DNA from: a virus
Virus record (IMG/VR): IMGVR_UViG_3300037294_000399
Location: 1-64,000 of that record
Length of the DNA: 64,000 nt
Reading direction: 5' to 3' (one strand)
The position numbers were made by a program, and so were the translations under genes. Positions 1-8,497 of this stretch are shown here, piece after piece; position 1 is the stretch's first letter, and every line of letters starts with the position of its first letter. Under the pieces are notes generated by a model. It worked only from the letters and a program-made list of their open reading frames with translations. It made no database searches and had not been told where the DNA came from.

Positions 1-481
1 TCGTATTTTTCAATTTTAGCTAAATCAGATTTAGTTAAAAAATCTGGGCTAGATGTATAACTAGCGACCCCATGGTTCTCTATCATACTTTTTCTAATCT
101 TATTTTTAACGGTTTTTAATTTATTAGTCGAATCAACACCATATTTCTCTAGATTACTATTTTTAGTTTGTTTTACCCTTAATGAATAATCACATTCTTT
201 AGAACATGTTCTTAGTAAGATATTATCTTTATTATGTTCTCTAACTGGTCTATCACAAGTAACACATTTAGGGAATTCAAAAATATCATTTAAAATAAAT
301 TTAATTCTAATTTGGATACTAGTATTCTCTGGAGAAAAATCAGTTAGTTTATTAATTCCCTCAATTTGGGTTGGTGTTAAATTTTTAACAAAGTTGTTCT
401 TAATCCTACCATTACTGGATAAACCTTTCGTTTTTATTAACTATTTCATATGGTGTATTTAAATTATTTTATTATGTTCAT
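1..481 (-). pseudogene. Homing endonuclease remnant, cut by window edge
   Basis: Reading the minus strand from the ATG at 479-481 gives an HE-like protein running off the window start. It has a pair of zinc-type cysteines in 'CVTCDR' and a 'CSKECDY' motif, then the 'EKYGVDS...ENHGVAS' repeat typical of phage HE accessory regions. The frame is broken twice, near 466-470 and near 430-437, both next to A-runs. It is therefore either a decayed gene or two homopolymer-length errors. An ATATTTAT-class motif lies just upstream. Confidence 0.6.
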
Positions 482-492
482 CATCTTAGATG

Positions 493-506
493 TAAATAAA
501 TACCTA
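493..506 (-). promoter_or_regulatory. ATATTTAT-class (putative late) promoter motif
   Basis: Minus-strand reading GGTATTTATTTAC, about 12 nt upstream of the HE remnant start at 481. It matches the motif found before most HE genes in this window. Confidence 0.4.
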
Positions 507-512
507 AAAAAG

Positions 513-543
513 TTGTGAAAGTTAAATTATTTTCGTATCTTTG
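513..543 (+). promoter_or_regulatory. Bacteroidota-type -33/-7 promoter
   Basis: TTG at 513-515 and TATCTTTG at 536-543, 20 nt apart, reading into the gene that starts at 570. Confidence 0.7.
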
Positions 544-569
544 TTATTATTAATTAAAAATATAAAATT

Positions 570-1220
570 ATGAAAAAATTATTATTAGTTATTGTATTAT
601 TATTTAGTGTGGTTAGTTTTGCACAAGAAATTACTTTACCTAAATTAAATTCTAAAGAATTTAATTGGAAGGATGGTTATGGTAAAGTAAAGGAAGTAAG
701 GTTTGTTTTTCTAGGCGATAAACCTAATATAACGAATAAAATTTTGGAAAATGTCGTCATGTATTCAATGGTCAATGCTAAATCTAGTTTAACAAATCAA
801 CTTACATTTACACCTATAGCTTTAAATGTAATGGAGTATGAAGGTAATGTAATTGGAACTGTCACATTTAGAGGTAAAACTGCTGAACACAATATCCTTA
901 CAATCGTAAAATCTAACGAGATTGAAGAATTTGCAGCAACTTTCCCAGAAAGAACTGAGGAATTATTGAAACTTAAAGAAAACTATGATTTATTGACTGC
1001 AAAGTTAAATATGGTTTGGGATGAGTTGAAAATTTGCAGACCAAAAAATATAAGTAAAGAAGAACAAAAAAAATACGCTATTGCTGTTTTTGAAGTGTGT
1101 AAAACACATAAAGTTGAAAACTTCACTGGTTTATATTTCGGACTTGCACAATACAAGGTTAATTCTGTTGAAGAATTCTTGTTAAATTACGATGATAAAT
1201 TATTATACAAAATCCTTTAA
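570..1220 (+). CDS. Secreted protein, function unknown
   Basis: 216 residues. The N-terminus has two lysines, a hydrophobic core of about 14 residues and a 'SFAQ' end, a classical signal peptide with cleavage expected after residue 18 or so. The mature part is mixed charged and hydrophobic with no motif I recognise. It has its own promoter at 513-543 and a hairpin terminator directly after it, so it is a single-gene transcript. It probably acts in the host periplasm or at the outer membrane. Confidence 0.75.
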   Translation: MKKLLLVIVLLFSVVSFAQEITLPKLNSKEFNWKDGYGKVKEVRFVFLGDKPNITNKILENVVMYSMVNAKSSLTNQLTFTPIALNVMEYEGNVIGTVTFRGKTAEHNILTIVKSNEIEEFAATFPERTEELLKLKENYDLLTAKLNMVWDELKICRPKNISKEEQKKYAIAVFEVCKTHKVENFTGLYFGLAQYKVNSVEEFLLNYDDKLLYKIL

Positions 1221-1243
1221 CCCACATGGGTTAAGGGATTTTA
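1212..1243 (+). terminator. Rho-independent terminator
   Basis: ATCCTTTAACCCA pairs with the complementary GGGTTAAGGGAT, followed by TTTTAATT. It overlaps the stop of the secreted protein gene. Confidence 0.7.
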
Positions 1244-1258
1244 ATTAAACCAAATATT

Positions 1259-1618
1259 ATGGCAATAGATTTTAAAGAAAAATTTGCAAATTTAAAGGCT
1301 AAAGATGCGGAACCTTTATCTCAAGAAGAATTGGGTTATGTTAAGATAATCGAAGATTACATCGATTCACAAATCGAATCTAAATTATCAACTGATAATG
1401 GAGAAGTTTGGGTCAACATCGTATACACTAGGTTCGCATATAATCCAGTATTAAAAAAACCTTTTCCGAACATGACAAACACTAGGCGAAGTTTTTTAAC
1501 TGATGAATTATTGAAACGTTATGAAGATGCCAACTGGTTAATCAAGTGGCAGATTGATGATGGGATGGATGGAAACATGTCTGGAGGTAATTATTTAATT
1601 TTAAAAGGTATGAAATAA
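1259..1618 (+). CDS. Hypothetical protein, 119 aa
   Basis: A small acidic soluble protein with no recognised domain. It starts a run of short genes (1259-2664) whose stops and starts overlap as TAATG, so they are translationally coupled. The shared ending 'DGNMSGGNYLILKG' resembles the end of the next, broken gene ('QLDGNYLTISW'), which hints that the two are distant paralogues. Confidence 0.65.
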   Translation: MAIDFKEKFANLKAKDAEPLSQEELGYVKIIEDYIDSQIESKLSTDNGEVWVNIVYTRFAYNPVLKKPFPNMTNTRRSFLTDELLKRYEDANWLIKWQIDDGMDGNMSGGNYLILKGMK

Positions 1619-1863
1619 TGAGAGAACAAATTACAGCCGAATGGGCAAAAAAAACAGCTGAAAGTATTTTAGGTGAGAAAATACAAAAACAAATAGGTGT
1701 GTGTTTAGACGCTATATAAAACGCTGTAAGACAAAATAAAATGTCGTGTAGTATTGGTATCTATGCAAATGCGTTTGTTATAAAAGAGTTGAATAAAAGA
1801 GGGTTCAGTGTTAAACAATATAATAACCAACTTGATGGTAATTATTTAACAATTTCTTGGTAA
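1618..1863 (+). pseudogene. Small gene with in-frame TAA
   Basis: The ATG at 1618 overlaps the previous stop (TAATG). The frame stays open for 81 codons except for one TAA at 1717-1719 (codon 34), and coding character continues unchanged on both sides. The C-terminal part resembles the end of the preceding gene. It is either a nonsense mutation or a base error. A restart at the ATG at 1741 would give a 40-residue protein. Confidence 0.55.
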
Positions 1864-2243
1864 TGACACATGAAGAAATGAATTTTTATTTAGCCAGTAT
1901 TGGTGGTTTAAATAGAACATATCGAGGAGACAAAGGTCCAATACTAGACTCTAAAGCTTTTGGTGTTGGTGAAGGGTGGTTACATTTAATTAAAGATATG
2001 GTTGAAGAACTAATCGCTTTAGGTTGGGATAAACGTTTGTTACAATCAAAAGAAAAGTTTGGTGGTTTAAGGTTCTACATCGAAACCTATCCAGAAGGTG
2101 GTCAAGATGTAATTATCAAATATGGAAAAATGTCATACGAAACATGTGAAGAATGTGGTGAGAAAGGTGGTTCTAAAAAAATTAAAGGTTGGATATACAC
2201 ACTATGTGAATATCATGAAAAAGAAAAATATGAAAACGATTAA
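1863..2243 (+). CDS. Small zinc-motif phage protein
   Basis: 126 residues from the ATG at 1863, which overlaps the previous stop. A TTG six bases earlier is less likely. The C-terminal third has 'TCEECGEKG' and 'YTLCEYH', giving Cys-Cys-Cys-His ligands for one zinc. 'KEKFGGLRFYI' is a run I associate with a widespread phage family of unknown function. It is the third gene of the coupled run. Confidence 0.7.
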   Translation: MTHEEMNFYLASIGGLNRTYRGDKGPILDSKAFGVGEGWLHLIKDMVEELIALGWDKRLLQSKEKFGGLRFYIETYPEGGQDVIIKYGKMSYETCEECGEKGGSKKIKGWIYTLCEYHEKEKYEND

Positions 2244-2664
2244 CGCACAAGGAATCATAGTAAGTTATGATTTAGAAGCTTTAGCAAATGAAGTTAACAA
2301 TATTCAATATGATAGACAAAATTATGTTGATAACCATAGAACATCTGGTGATGGTGTTTCTCTTCATGAAGGTTCACCAATAGAAGAAGAATTCAATGAG
2401 TTAAGAACTCAATTTGCTAATGATATTCTTGGTTTAGAACCTAGATTGGAAAAATTAATAGAAGATAATTTATTCCTAACTAAAAAAGGTGTCTTGGCTA
2501 AAAACAGACGTAGACCAATCTTAACAGGTGGTAGACAGTTTTATGTAAACGTTATCGATGAATACGACCACGATTTACAATTCGACAAACCTTACCTTAA
2601 ATTGGATAGAATTGGTGACAAGAAAGGTAAACTAATTATTCACGAAATGCAAACAAATTATTAA
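2230..2664 (+). CDS. Hypothetical protein, 144 aa
   Basis: The start is placed at the ATG at 2230, which overlaps the end of the previous gene by 14 nt; the open frame extends upstream to 2122 but that part is a shadow. It is acidic, with a helical middle and a basic 'KNRRRPILTGGRQF' stretch. No family recognised. It converges on the HE at 2661-3290 with a 4-nt overlap. Confidence 0.65.
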   Translation: MKTINAQGIIVSYDLEALANEVNNIQYDRQNYVDNHRTSGDGVSLHEGSPIEEEFNELRTQFANDILGLEPRLEKLIEDNLFLTKKGVLAKNRRRPILTGGRQFYVNVIDEYDHDLQFDKPYLKLDRIGDKKGKLIIHEMQTNY

Positions 2665-3290
2665 ATATGTTTCCAAGTTCGATATGTAACTATTTTAAAA
2701 ATACACGCATCTTGAACTTGGAATTTTATTGCCAAATTTTTTTGTGATGTTCCATTAACAAAATATAAATCTCGAATCATTAATACTTGTTGTTCGGTTA
2801 ATTTGGCTTTAGAATTTTTTTCACCTTTTCTTTTTTCACTCATTTTTGCTTTTGCTTTTTCAGATGCTTTTTTACCTAAATTAATATTTTTTAGTTTTAA
2901 TTTTACAGTATCAGTATGTGTCTTGCCAAACATAGGATTATTTTCACCAGAAACATCGTGATGGTTTTTACTAATATTATCTTTATGTTCCTTAGTAAAA
3001 ACAATACCTTTATTACTACAACCTAAACAACCGTCACCACCTTTTGTTATGTTATAACCTATCTTTTTATTTCTAGCATCTAATTTACTTATCCAAAATA
3101 TTTCTTTTTCATTCATATCTTTTTTATCTACACAATTTTCTAAAATTTCTTTTTTAAAATTTTCTTTACCGTATTTTTTTATAGCGTTATTTAAAGCTAA
3201 ACCAGAGCCTAAATATTTAGGGTTATTTTTCGAATCTTGACCAACATAAATTTTATTATTTATTAGATTTGTTGTTTTATAAATTATCAT
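2661..3290 (-). CDS. GIY-YIG homing endonuclease with NUMOD3 repeats
   Basis: 209 residues. The GIY-YIG core is at residues 1-20 ('IYKTTNLINNKIYVGQ') with the conserved Lys/Glu region following. NUMOD3-type 'GENNPMFGKTHT' and 'SEKAKAKMSEKRKG' DNA-binding repeats sit in the middle, and a C-terminal helix-turn-helix starts at 'KLTEQQVLMIRDLY'. It is a free-standing selfish nuclease on the strand opposite to its neighbours, inserted between two unrelated genes. Confidence 0.9.
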   Translation of the reverse strand: MIIYKTTNLINNKIYVGQDSKNNPKYLGSGLALNNAIKKYGKENFKKEILENCVDKKDMNEKEIFWISKLDARNKKIGYNITKGGDGCLGCSNKGIVFTKEHKDNISKNHHDVSGENNPMFGKTHTDTVKLKLKNINLGKKASEKAKAKMSEKRKGEKNSKAKLTEQQVLMIRDLYFVNGTSQKNLAIKFQVQDACIFKIVTYRTWKHI

Positions 3291-3325
3291 TTTAAATTGT
3301 TTATGAACCTATTGAAGATGTTATT

Positions 3326-3341
3326 TAATAATAAATACATA
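3326..3341 (-). promoter_or_regulatory. ATATTTAT-class motif upstream of GIY-YIG gene
   Basis: Minus-strand ATGTATTTATTATTA, about 35 nt upstream of the HE start. A weaker copy of the shared motif. Confidence 0.4.
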
Positions 3342-3346
3342 AAAAC

Positions 3347-3377
3347 TTGTGAAAGTTAAATATATTTTGTACCTTTG
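3347..3377 (+). promoter_or_regulatory. Bacteroidota-type promoter
   Basis: TTG at 3347-3349 and TACCTTTG at 3370-3377, reading into the HD-domain gene at 3400. The flanking GTGAAAGTTAAAT is the same as in the promoter at 513. Confidence 0.75.
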
Positions 3378-3399
3378 TATAAAATAAAATATATTTAAT

Positions 3400-3912
3400 A
3401 TGGAATACACTGATAAATTACTAAGAGATGCTCTATTTGTTGCTGAAAATGCACATAAAAATCAAAGATACGATGAAATTTTTCCGTATATGAAACACAT
3501 ACATGATGTAATTGATGTTTTAAAACGGTTTGATTTTAAGAGTAATAAAATGTTAATAGCTGCTGCCCTACACGATGCTATCGAAGATGATGGTATTTCT
3601 TACAATGACATCAACAGACACTTTAACACGGAAGTTGCCGAGATGGTTTATTGTGTTACTGATGAGTTAGGTCGTAACAGAAAAGAGAAAAAAATAAAAA
3701 CTCTTCCTAAAACAGCTGGTAACCCAGATGCTATTATTCTTAAATTGGCTGACCGTATTGCTAACATTGAACATGGTGGTAAAATTGATATGTATGCTAA
3801 AGAGTATCAAGAGTTTAAGGGTGCTTTATATTTGAACACACCAGCACATGGTAGACCAATGTGGGAACATTTAGATAAATTATTACAAATTAATTTGGTA
3901 GAGTCAAATTAA
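3400..3912 (+). CDS. HD-domain hydrolase, MESH1/SpoT-like
   Basis: 170 residues. 'ALHDAIEDDG' carries the HD pair plus the following ED, and 'ILKLADRIANI' supplies the last metal-binding Asp. This is the arrangement of small alarmone hydrolases (MESH1, SpoT hydrolase domain), which remove pyrophosphate from (p)ppGpp; MESH1 can also dephosphorylate NADPH. A soluble Mn-dependent enzyme is expected. Inference: it blunts the host stringent response or cleaves an alarmone. No synthetase or TGS domain is present. Confidence 0.8.
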   Translation: MEYTDKLLRDALFVAENAHKNQRYDEIFPYMKHIHDVIDVLKRFDFKSNKMLIAAALHDAIEDDGISYNDINRHFNTEVAEMVYCVTDELGRNRKEKKIKTLPKTAGNPDAIILKLADRIANIEHGGKIDMYAKEYQEFKGALYLNTPAHGRPMWEHLDKLLQINLVESN

Positions 3913-3917
3913 TTTAT

Positions 3918-3925
3918 TACCTTTG
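3918..3925 (+). promoter_or_regulatory. Promoter -7 element for DNA ligase
   Basis: TACCTTTG, with a TTGG about 20 nt upstream inside the end of the HD gene. It decides the ligase start as the ATG at 3947, not the TTG at 3923 that lies inside the promoter. Confidence 0.7.
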
Positions 3926-3946
3926 TATCAACAAAACAAAAAACAT

Positions 3947-4681
3947 ATGAAAATTAAAGACATTTTTGACGAGATTGCTGCTGAAGGTGGTACTAACCAA
4001 AAAATGGTTATTTTAGCTAAATACGCTGACAACGAATTGTTAAAACGAGTATTATATTTGGCAAACTCTAAGAGAGTTAAATTTTACATTAAACGTGTTC
4101 CAGAATACGTTGATGTTAGGAATAAAATCTCCTTGGATGACGCATTAGATGAATTATCAGTGATTAGTAATAGAACACTTACAGGTAGTGCTGCCGTGGC
4201 TCACTTAGTTGATTTATTGTCAATAACTGAACCAGAAGATGCTTATATCTTAGAACGTATCATCGAAAAAGATTGTAAAATAGGTATGGGTACCTCAAAT
4301 ATGAACAAAGTGTTCAAAAACCTTATTGAAGATACACCTTATATGGGTGCCGTATCGTTTGATGAGAAGAAAGCACGCAAGTTGTTTGAGAAAGGTGCCA
4401 AAGGTTATTCACAAGTTAAGATGGATGGTCGTTACTGCAACGCAACAATAGTTAACGGTGAAGTTTATTTGGAAAGCCGCCAAGGTGAACCAACAATCAT
4501 CACTGGTGCAAAGTTGATTGACGATTTAGCTAATTTGAATGAAGTGGTTCTTAATGGTGAATTGACCATGGATGGTTCAAAAGATATTGTATTAAAAATT
4601 GGTGAAATTATAAATATTGATGGGGTTGAGTGTAATGGAGATGAAATATTAGAAAAATTTAATAAAACCATTAAAAATTAA
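3947..4681 (+). CDS. ATP-dependent DNA ligase, N-terminal part
   Basis: 244 residues matching the first half of T4-gp30-type ligases. It has an all-helical N-terminal region, motif I 'VKMDGRY' at about residue 153 (adenylated lysine) and motif III 'LNGEL' near residue 203. After 'LTMDG' the ligase homology stops; a 34-residue tail of unrelated sequence precedes the TAA. The remaining motifs are encoded at 5744-6583 beyond an HE gene. The two proteins may assemble as a split enzyme. 'TTGACCATGGATGGT' at this break recurs with one mismatch in the second half. Confidence 0.85.
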   Translation: MKIKDIFDEIAAEGGTNQKMVILAKYADNELLKRVLYLANSKRVKFYIKRVPEYVDVRNKISLDDALDELSVISNRTLTGSAAVAHLVDLLSITEPEDAYILERIIEKDCKIGMGTSNMNKVFKNLIEDTPYMGAVSFDEKKARKLFEKGAKGYSQVKMDGRYCNATIVNGEVYLESRQGEPTIITGAKLIDDLANLNEVVLNGELTMDGSKDIVLKIGEIINIDGVECNGDEILEKFNKTIKN

Positions 4682-4710
4682 ACAAGTAATCCGAACAATT
4701 AGATTTTATT

Positions 4711-4726
4711 AGATATTTATAATAAA
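4711..4726 (+). promoter_or_regulatory. ATATTTAT-class promoter of HE gene
   Basis: AGATATTTATAATAAA, 9 nt before the ATG at 4735. One of the best matches to the shared HE upstream motif. Confidence 0.6.
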
Positions 4727-4734
4727 AGAATATT

Positions 4735-5736
4735 ATGTATGTCTGTTATTTAATAAAATATAGTGGTGATAAACTACCAAGATTCTATATCGGGTCAACC
4801 TCATTAGATAAAATAAAAAATGGTTATCGTGGTTCAGTAGTTTCAAAAAAATATGGTAAAATTTTTAAAAATGAATTAAAAACAAACCCTCTTTTATTTG
4901 AATATGAGATATTAAGTGAACATACAACCAGAGAAGAAGCTTTAGAAGCTGAATTAATTCAGCAAAAGAAGAACAATGTTGTTAAATCAAAAGATTTTAT
5001 TAATGAATCATACGCATCTGTTAATGGAATGTTTGGTAGAGATGTTTCGGGTGAAGTGAATCCTATGTTTGGTAAAAAACATAGTGAAAAAACTAAGAAA
5101 ATACTCAGCGAAAAACGAGGTAACTTACTAAGATATAGTTTAACTGACGAACATAAATTAATTATTAGTAAAACACATAAAGGTAAAATTGTTAGTGAAG
5201 AAACAAAAAGTAAAATAAGTAATAAAAAAAATGGTACCTTTACTGCTATTGATGAATCTAGAAATTATTTTAATATTGGTAAAAATGATGAGAGGTATTT
5301 AAACGGTGAATTATCTGGTATGACTGTTGGATTTGTTGTTGTTAAAGATATTAATGGTAATAAATTATTAGTTGGTGTTAATGATGAACGTTATTTAAGT
5401 GGTGAATTAGTTCATATTAATAAAGGTAAAGTTATGAGTGATGAAACTAAGGTTAAAATATCCGAATCAAGTAAAGGTAAAATAATAAGTGAAGGGTGTC
5501 GTAAAAAAATATCCGAAGCACATAAAGGTAAAATTAAAGGTCCGTTGAGTGAGGAAATTAAAATTAAAATATCAGAAGCTAATAAAGGTAGAGTTATGAG
5601 CGAAGAAACTAAACAAAAGTTAATTATTAGTAAAACGGGGATGAAATATATTGAACGAATTTGCCCATATTGTAAAAAAGTAGGTCGGGGTGGAAATATG
5701 TTTAGGTATCATTTTGATAATTGTAAATTAAGATAA
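4735..5736 (+). CDS. GIY-YIG homing endonuclease splitting DNA ligase
   Basis: 333 residues. The GIY-YIG module is N-terminal ('CYLIKYS...FYIGSTS'). A long middle has at least six NUMOD3-type units ('MFGKKHSEKTKK', 'SEETKSKIS', 'SDETKVKISESSKGK' and so on) that wrap DNA in this family. A C-terminal 'CPYCKKVGRGGNMFRYHFDNC' is a C2HC zinc finger. It lies between the two ligase fragments and is the likely cause of the break. Confidence 0.9.
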   Translation: MYVCYLIKYSGDKLPRFYIGSTSLDKIKNGYRGSVVSKKYGKIFKNELKTNPLLFEYEILSEHTTREEALEAELIQQKKNNVVKSKDFINESYASVNGMFGRDVSGEVNPMFGKKHSEKTKKILSEKRGNLLRYSLTDEHKLIISKTHKGKIVSEETKSKISNKKNGTFTAIDESRNYFNIGKNDERYLNGELSGMTVGFVVVKDINGNKLLVGVNDERYLSGELVHINKGKVMSDETKVKISESSKGKIISEGCRKKISEAHKGKIKGPLSEEIKIKISEANKGRVMSEETKQKLIISKTGMKYIERICPYCKKVGRGGNMFRYHFDNCKLR

Positions 5737-5743
5737 AAATATT

Positions 5744-6583
5744 ATGGTGGAGTTTAAAAAAATTAAAAGGGTTACGAAAAATGAAGATGGTAGTGTAACA
5801 TTGACAATGGATGGTGTACCTCGTTATGAGTCTAACGGTATCATAGCATCAATCATTGATATCTGCGGGAAACGTGAGTCTAGGACTAGTGAAGAAAATA
5901 TCAAAAAAGTCTTAACTTTTGAAGACAAGCATGGTAGTTTTGAGGATGCTTTGGTTAAAATACGTTACACTGTTTGGGATATGATTACTATTGATGAGTA
6001 CAATACTACTAAATCAACTACACCATACAATGTAAGACTTAAAAATCTTTCAGAAACGTTATCAACTATCCAAAACGATAATGTTATGGTGTCAATCATT
6101 GAAAATAGAGAGGTTAATACCTTTGAAGAAGCAATGGAGCACTTCAAAGAAATGCTAGGTCGTGGTGAAGAAGGTACTATCCTTAAAGCACAAACTGGTG
6201 AGTGGAAAGATGGTAAACCAACATGGCAAATCAAACTTAAGTTGGAATTGACATTAGATTTGATGATTACTGGTTTTAATTACGGCACTAAAGGTACTAA
6301 AAATGAAAACGTTGTTAGTTCGTTTAATGCTATGACATCATGTGGTTTATTGAAAACTAGACCACAAGGATTGAAAGAAGATTTAATGAAAGAAATTACA
6401 GAAAGACAAGATGAGTTGTTAGGTACAATCATCGAAGTTAAATGTTCTGGTCTTTCATTTGACAATACTGGTGCTTATTCGTTGTTATATCCAGCGTTTA
6501 AACATTTCAGAGACGATAAGGGTGTTGCCAACTCTTTGGAAGAATGTATTGACATTCAAAATGCGGCTTTAGGTTTATCTTAA
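5744..6583 (+). CDS. ATP-dependent DNA ligase, C-terminal part
   Basis: 279 residues. From 'VPRYESNGII' onward it matches the second half of T4-type ligases, with 'IRYTVWD', motif IV 'GEEGTILKAQTG' and motif V 'WQIKLKLELTLD', then the OB-fold region. The first 24 residues ('MVEFKKIKRV...LTMDG') are extra; they end in the same LTMDG that closes the upstream ligase homology. Joined at that pentapeptide the two pieces form a full ligase. No intron core is visible between them. Confidence 0.85.
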   Translation: MVEFKKIKRVTKNEDGSVTLTMDGVPRYESNGIIASIIDICGKRESRTSEENIKKVLTFEDKHGSFEDALVKIRYTVWDMITIDEYNTTKSTTPYNVRLKNLSETLSTIQNDNVMVSIIENREVNTFEEAMEHFKEMLGRGEEGTILKAQTGEWKDGKPTWQIKLKLELTLDLMITGFNYGTKGTKNENVVSSFNAMTSCGLLKTRPQGLKEDLMKEITERQDELLGTIIEVKCSGLSFDNTGAYSLLYPAFKHFRDDKGVANSLEECIDIQNAALGLS

Positions 6584-6610
6584 TTATTAATTTTAAAAAC
6601 AAAAAACAAA

Positions 6611-7084
6611 ATGAAAAAAGTATTATTTTTATTAGTGGCTTTAATTAGCTTAAGTGTAAGTGGACAAACAGTTATATATTTGACAAAAGTAGAAACATCT
6701 AGAAATTTGTTCGTGTCGGTTGGTTTATCAAGAAGTCAAGGTGACTTCGCAACAAATTCATATCCTAGTATTGAATTAGGTTATGTACATGAAAACATTT
6801 CTTATTCTGCGGTATTTGGTCGTGGTGATTTTAATGGAATCTTTAGAAATGGTGACAACTTAGATAACTATTGGTTTGAAGCAAAATTCTCACCTAGTTA
6901 TAGTATTGGTCGATTGAATGGTTTCTTAATAGCTGGTGGTGGTGCGTATTTTAATTCAGACCATTATTTTGCTGAATTAGGTTTAGGGTTGAGTTATACA
7001 CATAATAGATTAACCTATGGGGCTAGTTTTAGTAACTGGGACACCAAAAATTATATAACACCGTTTATTTCGGTTAATTTTTAA
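6611..7084 (+). CDS. Secreted beta-barrel-like outer-membrane protein
   Basis: 157 residues with a clear signal peptide (cleavage expected after 'SVSG', residue 18). The mature part alternates aromatic and polar residues in short strands and ends in '...ITPFISVNF'; a terminal aromatic residue is typical of outer-membrane barrels. It could change the infected cell surface, for example for superinfection exclusion, but that is inference. Confidence 0.65.
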   Translation: MKKVLFLLVALISLSVSGQTVIYLTKVETSRNLFVSVGLSRSQGDFATNSYPSIELGYVHENISYSAVFGRGDFNGIFRNGDNLDNYWFEAKFSPSYSIGRLNGFLIAGGGAYFNSDHYFAELGLGLSYTHNRLTYGASFSNWDTKNYITPFISVNF

Positions 7085-7130
7085 GACAATGAAAAAAATG
7101 ATTAAATTCCCGTAACATTTTAATATTCCA

Positions 7131-7146
7131 GATATTTATTAATAAA
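7131..7146 (+). promoter_or_regulatory. ATATTTAT-class promoter of HNH gene
   Basis: GATATTTATTAATAAA, 9 nt before the ATG at 7155. Confidence 0.6.
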
Positions 7147-7154
7147 GATAAACT

Positions 7155-7904
7155 ATGGAAACAAAAACCTGTAATAAATGTAACGATGAAAAAGAAATCA
7201 TTCATTTTCATAAAAAAAGTAATAACCACGATGGTTATAATACAATCTGTATTGAATGTATAAGTAAACAAAAAAAAGAGTATTACTATAATAATAAATC
7301 TCTTATAAAAGAGAGACAAAAAGATTATTCAAAGCAATATTACGTGAATAATAAGGTTGAGATAAAGGAACATCGGAATAAGTATTATTCCGAGAATAAA
7401 GATGTGTTTGCTAATTATTATATAGAAAATAGAGACAAGATTCTCGAAGACCAAAAAAAATATAGGGAAGAAAATAAAGAATCAATTAAAAAAACGAAAC
7501 AAGAGTATCTTAAGAATAATCCAGAAAAGATTGCTGATTATCGAAAGAAATACTACGATGAAAATAAAGATGCTATCTTAGCCAACAATAGAGCGTGGAA
7601 TAAGAAAAATGCTCACATTGTTGCGTGGAGAAGCGTTCTAAAAAGCCATTTAAGACGAATAGGGAAGAAAAAAGAAGGTCACACAATAGACCTACTTGGT
7701 TATTCGGCACTCGAATTGAAAGAACACATTGAAGCATTATTTGTTGACGGTATGTATTGGGATAATCATGGGGTATGGGAAATAGACCATGTAATGCCAG
7801 TAACTAGTTTTGATTCAGAAACATTACCAAATGTTGTAAATGCGTTATCTAATTTACAACCGTTATGGCGAGCAGATAACAGGAGCAAATATAATAACTA
7901 TTAA
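7155..7904 (+). CDS. HNH homing endonuclease
   Basis: 249 residues. It has an N-terminal zinc ribbon ('CNKCNDEKE...CIECISKQ'), a long lysine/tyrosine-rich helical spacer of repeated 'YYxxNKxxI' units, and a C-terminal HNH fold with 'WEIDHVMPVTSF', 'NLQPLW' and 'DNRSK'. It sits just before the first RNA ligase fragment. It is closely related to the HNH gene at 13005-13700. Confidence 0.9.
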   Translation: METKTCNKCNDEKEIIHFHKKSNNHDGYNTICIECISKQKKEYYYNNKSLIKERQKDYSKQYYVNNKVEIKEHRNKYYSENKDVFANYYIENRDKILEDQKKYREENKESIKKTKQEYLKNNPEKIADYRKKYYDENKDAILANNRAWNKKNAHIVAWRSVLKSHLRRIGKKKEGHTIDLLGYSALELKEHIEALFVDGMYWDNHGVWEIDHVMPVTSFDSETLPNVVNALSNLQPLWRADNRSKYNNY

Positions 7905-7916
7905 AAATATACAATT

Positions 7917-8288
7917 ATGAATACAAACAAACGTATGGTTAAATTCCCGTCTATTGAACAATTTAGAACAGTTGTTTCTAACATCAATAGAGATTTTAAC
8001 TTTGTTGGTTTAGATGAAAATGGGGACGCTATTTATGACCCTAGTTTAAAAAAACCAACACTTACATTCAAAGGAACTGTGAAATTACACGGAACCAATG
8101 CTGGCGTGTCTTATAATGAGGTTGATGGTCTTTGGGCACAATCTCGTGAAAATATTATCACACCAGCAGCATCAAAATTAGTAGAAATTGAGTTTGAAGA
8201 TGGCTCAAAACAATTATTTGATGAAAACGCAATTATTAATGGTAAAGTAATTAATGATTTTAAAATAGGTGAGACTATTGTTTTATAG
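7917..8288 (+). CDS. RNA ligase (Rnl2-like), N-terminal part
   Basis: 123 residues. Nucleotidyltransferase motif I is present as 'VKLHGTNAGV' (adenylated Lys in KxHGTN), followed by 'LWAQSRENIITP' (motif Ia region). After 'IITP' the ligase homology ends and a 37-residue tail with no ligase similarity leads to a TAG. The rest of the ligase is at 8498-9334. The family seals RNA nicks and repairs anticodon-loop cuts. Confidence 0.8.
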   Translation: MNTNKRMVKFPSIEQFRTVVSNINRDFNFVGLDENGDAIYDPSLKKPTLTFKGTVKLHGTNAGVSYNEVDGLWAQSRENIITPAASKLVEIEFEDGSKQLFDENAIINGKVINDFKIGETIVL

Positions 8289-8497
8289 CATACCAATTTT
8301 TATATTTGTAAAAATCTTTATTGGTTAATCTAGTAATAATTCGTTTATTGGTAATGTTTTCATAAAGTTTGGTATAACATCCATATATGAATGGCAAATA
8401 GAGGAAGGGACTATATTTGAAGAAGATTATGTCAAAAACGTAGATGAATACGTATTCACTTTAGATGAATGGTTTGAAAAAAATAAAAAACATAAAA
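8289..8497 (+). pseudogene. Insert between RNA ligase halves, decayed ORF
   Basis: No intact HE is present. One frame from about 8330 to 8523 stays open and looks coding ('FIGNVFIKFGITSIYEWQIEEG...'), but it lacks an ATG. It may be the tail of a lost HE or part of the element that split the ligase. No promoter or group I intron core seen. Confidence 0.4.

Noticed and set aside
4576-5815. Split intein at the DNA ligase break
   Set aside because: The C-terminal extension looks a little like a C-intein, but no terminal His-Asn, no Cys/Ser start with a TxxH block and no +1 nucleophile pattern is present.
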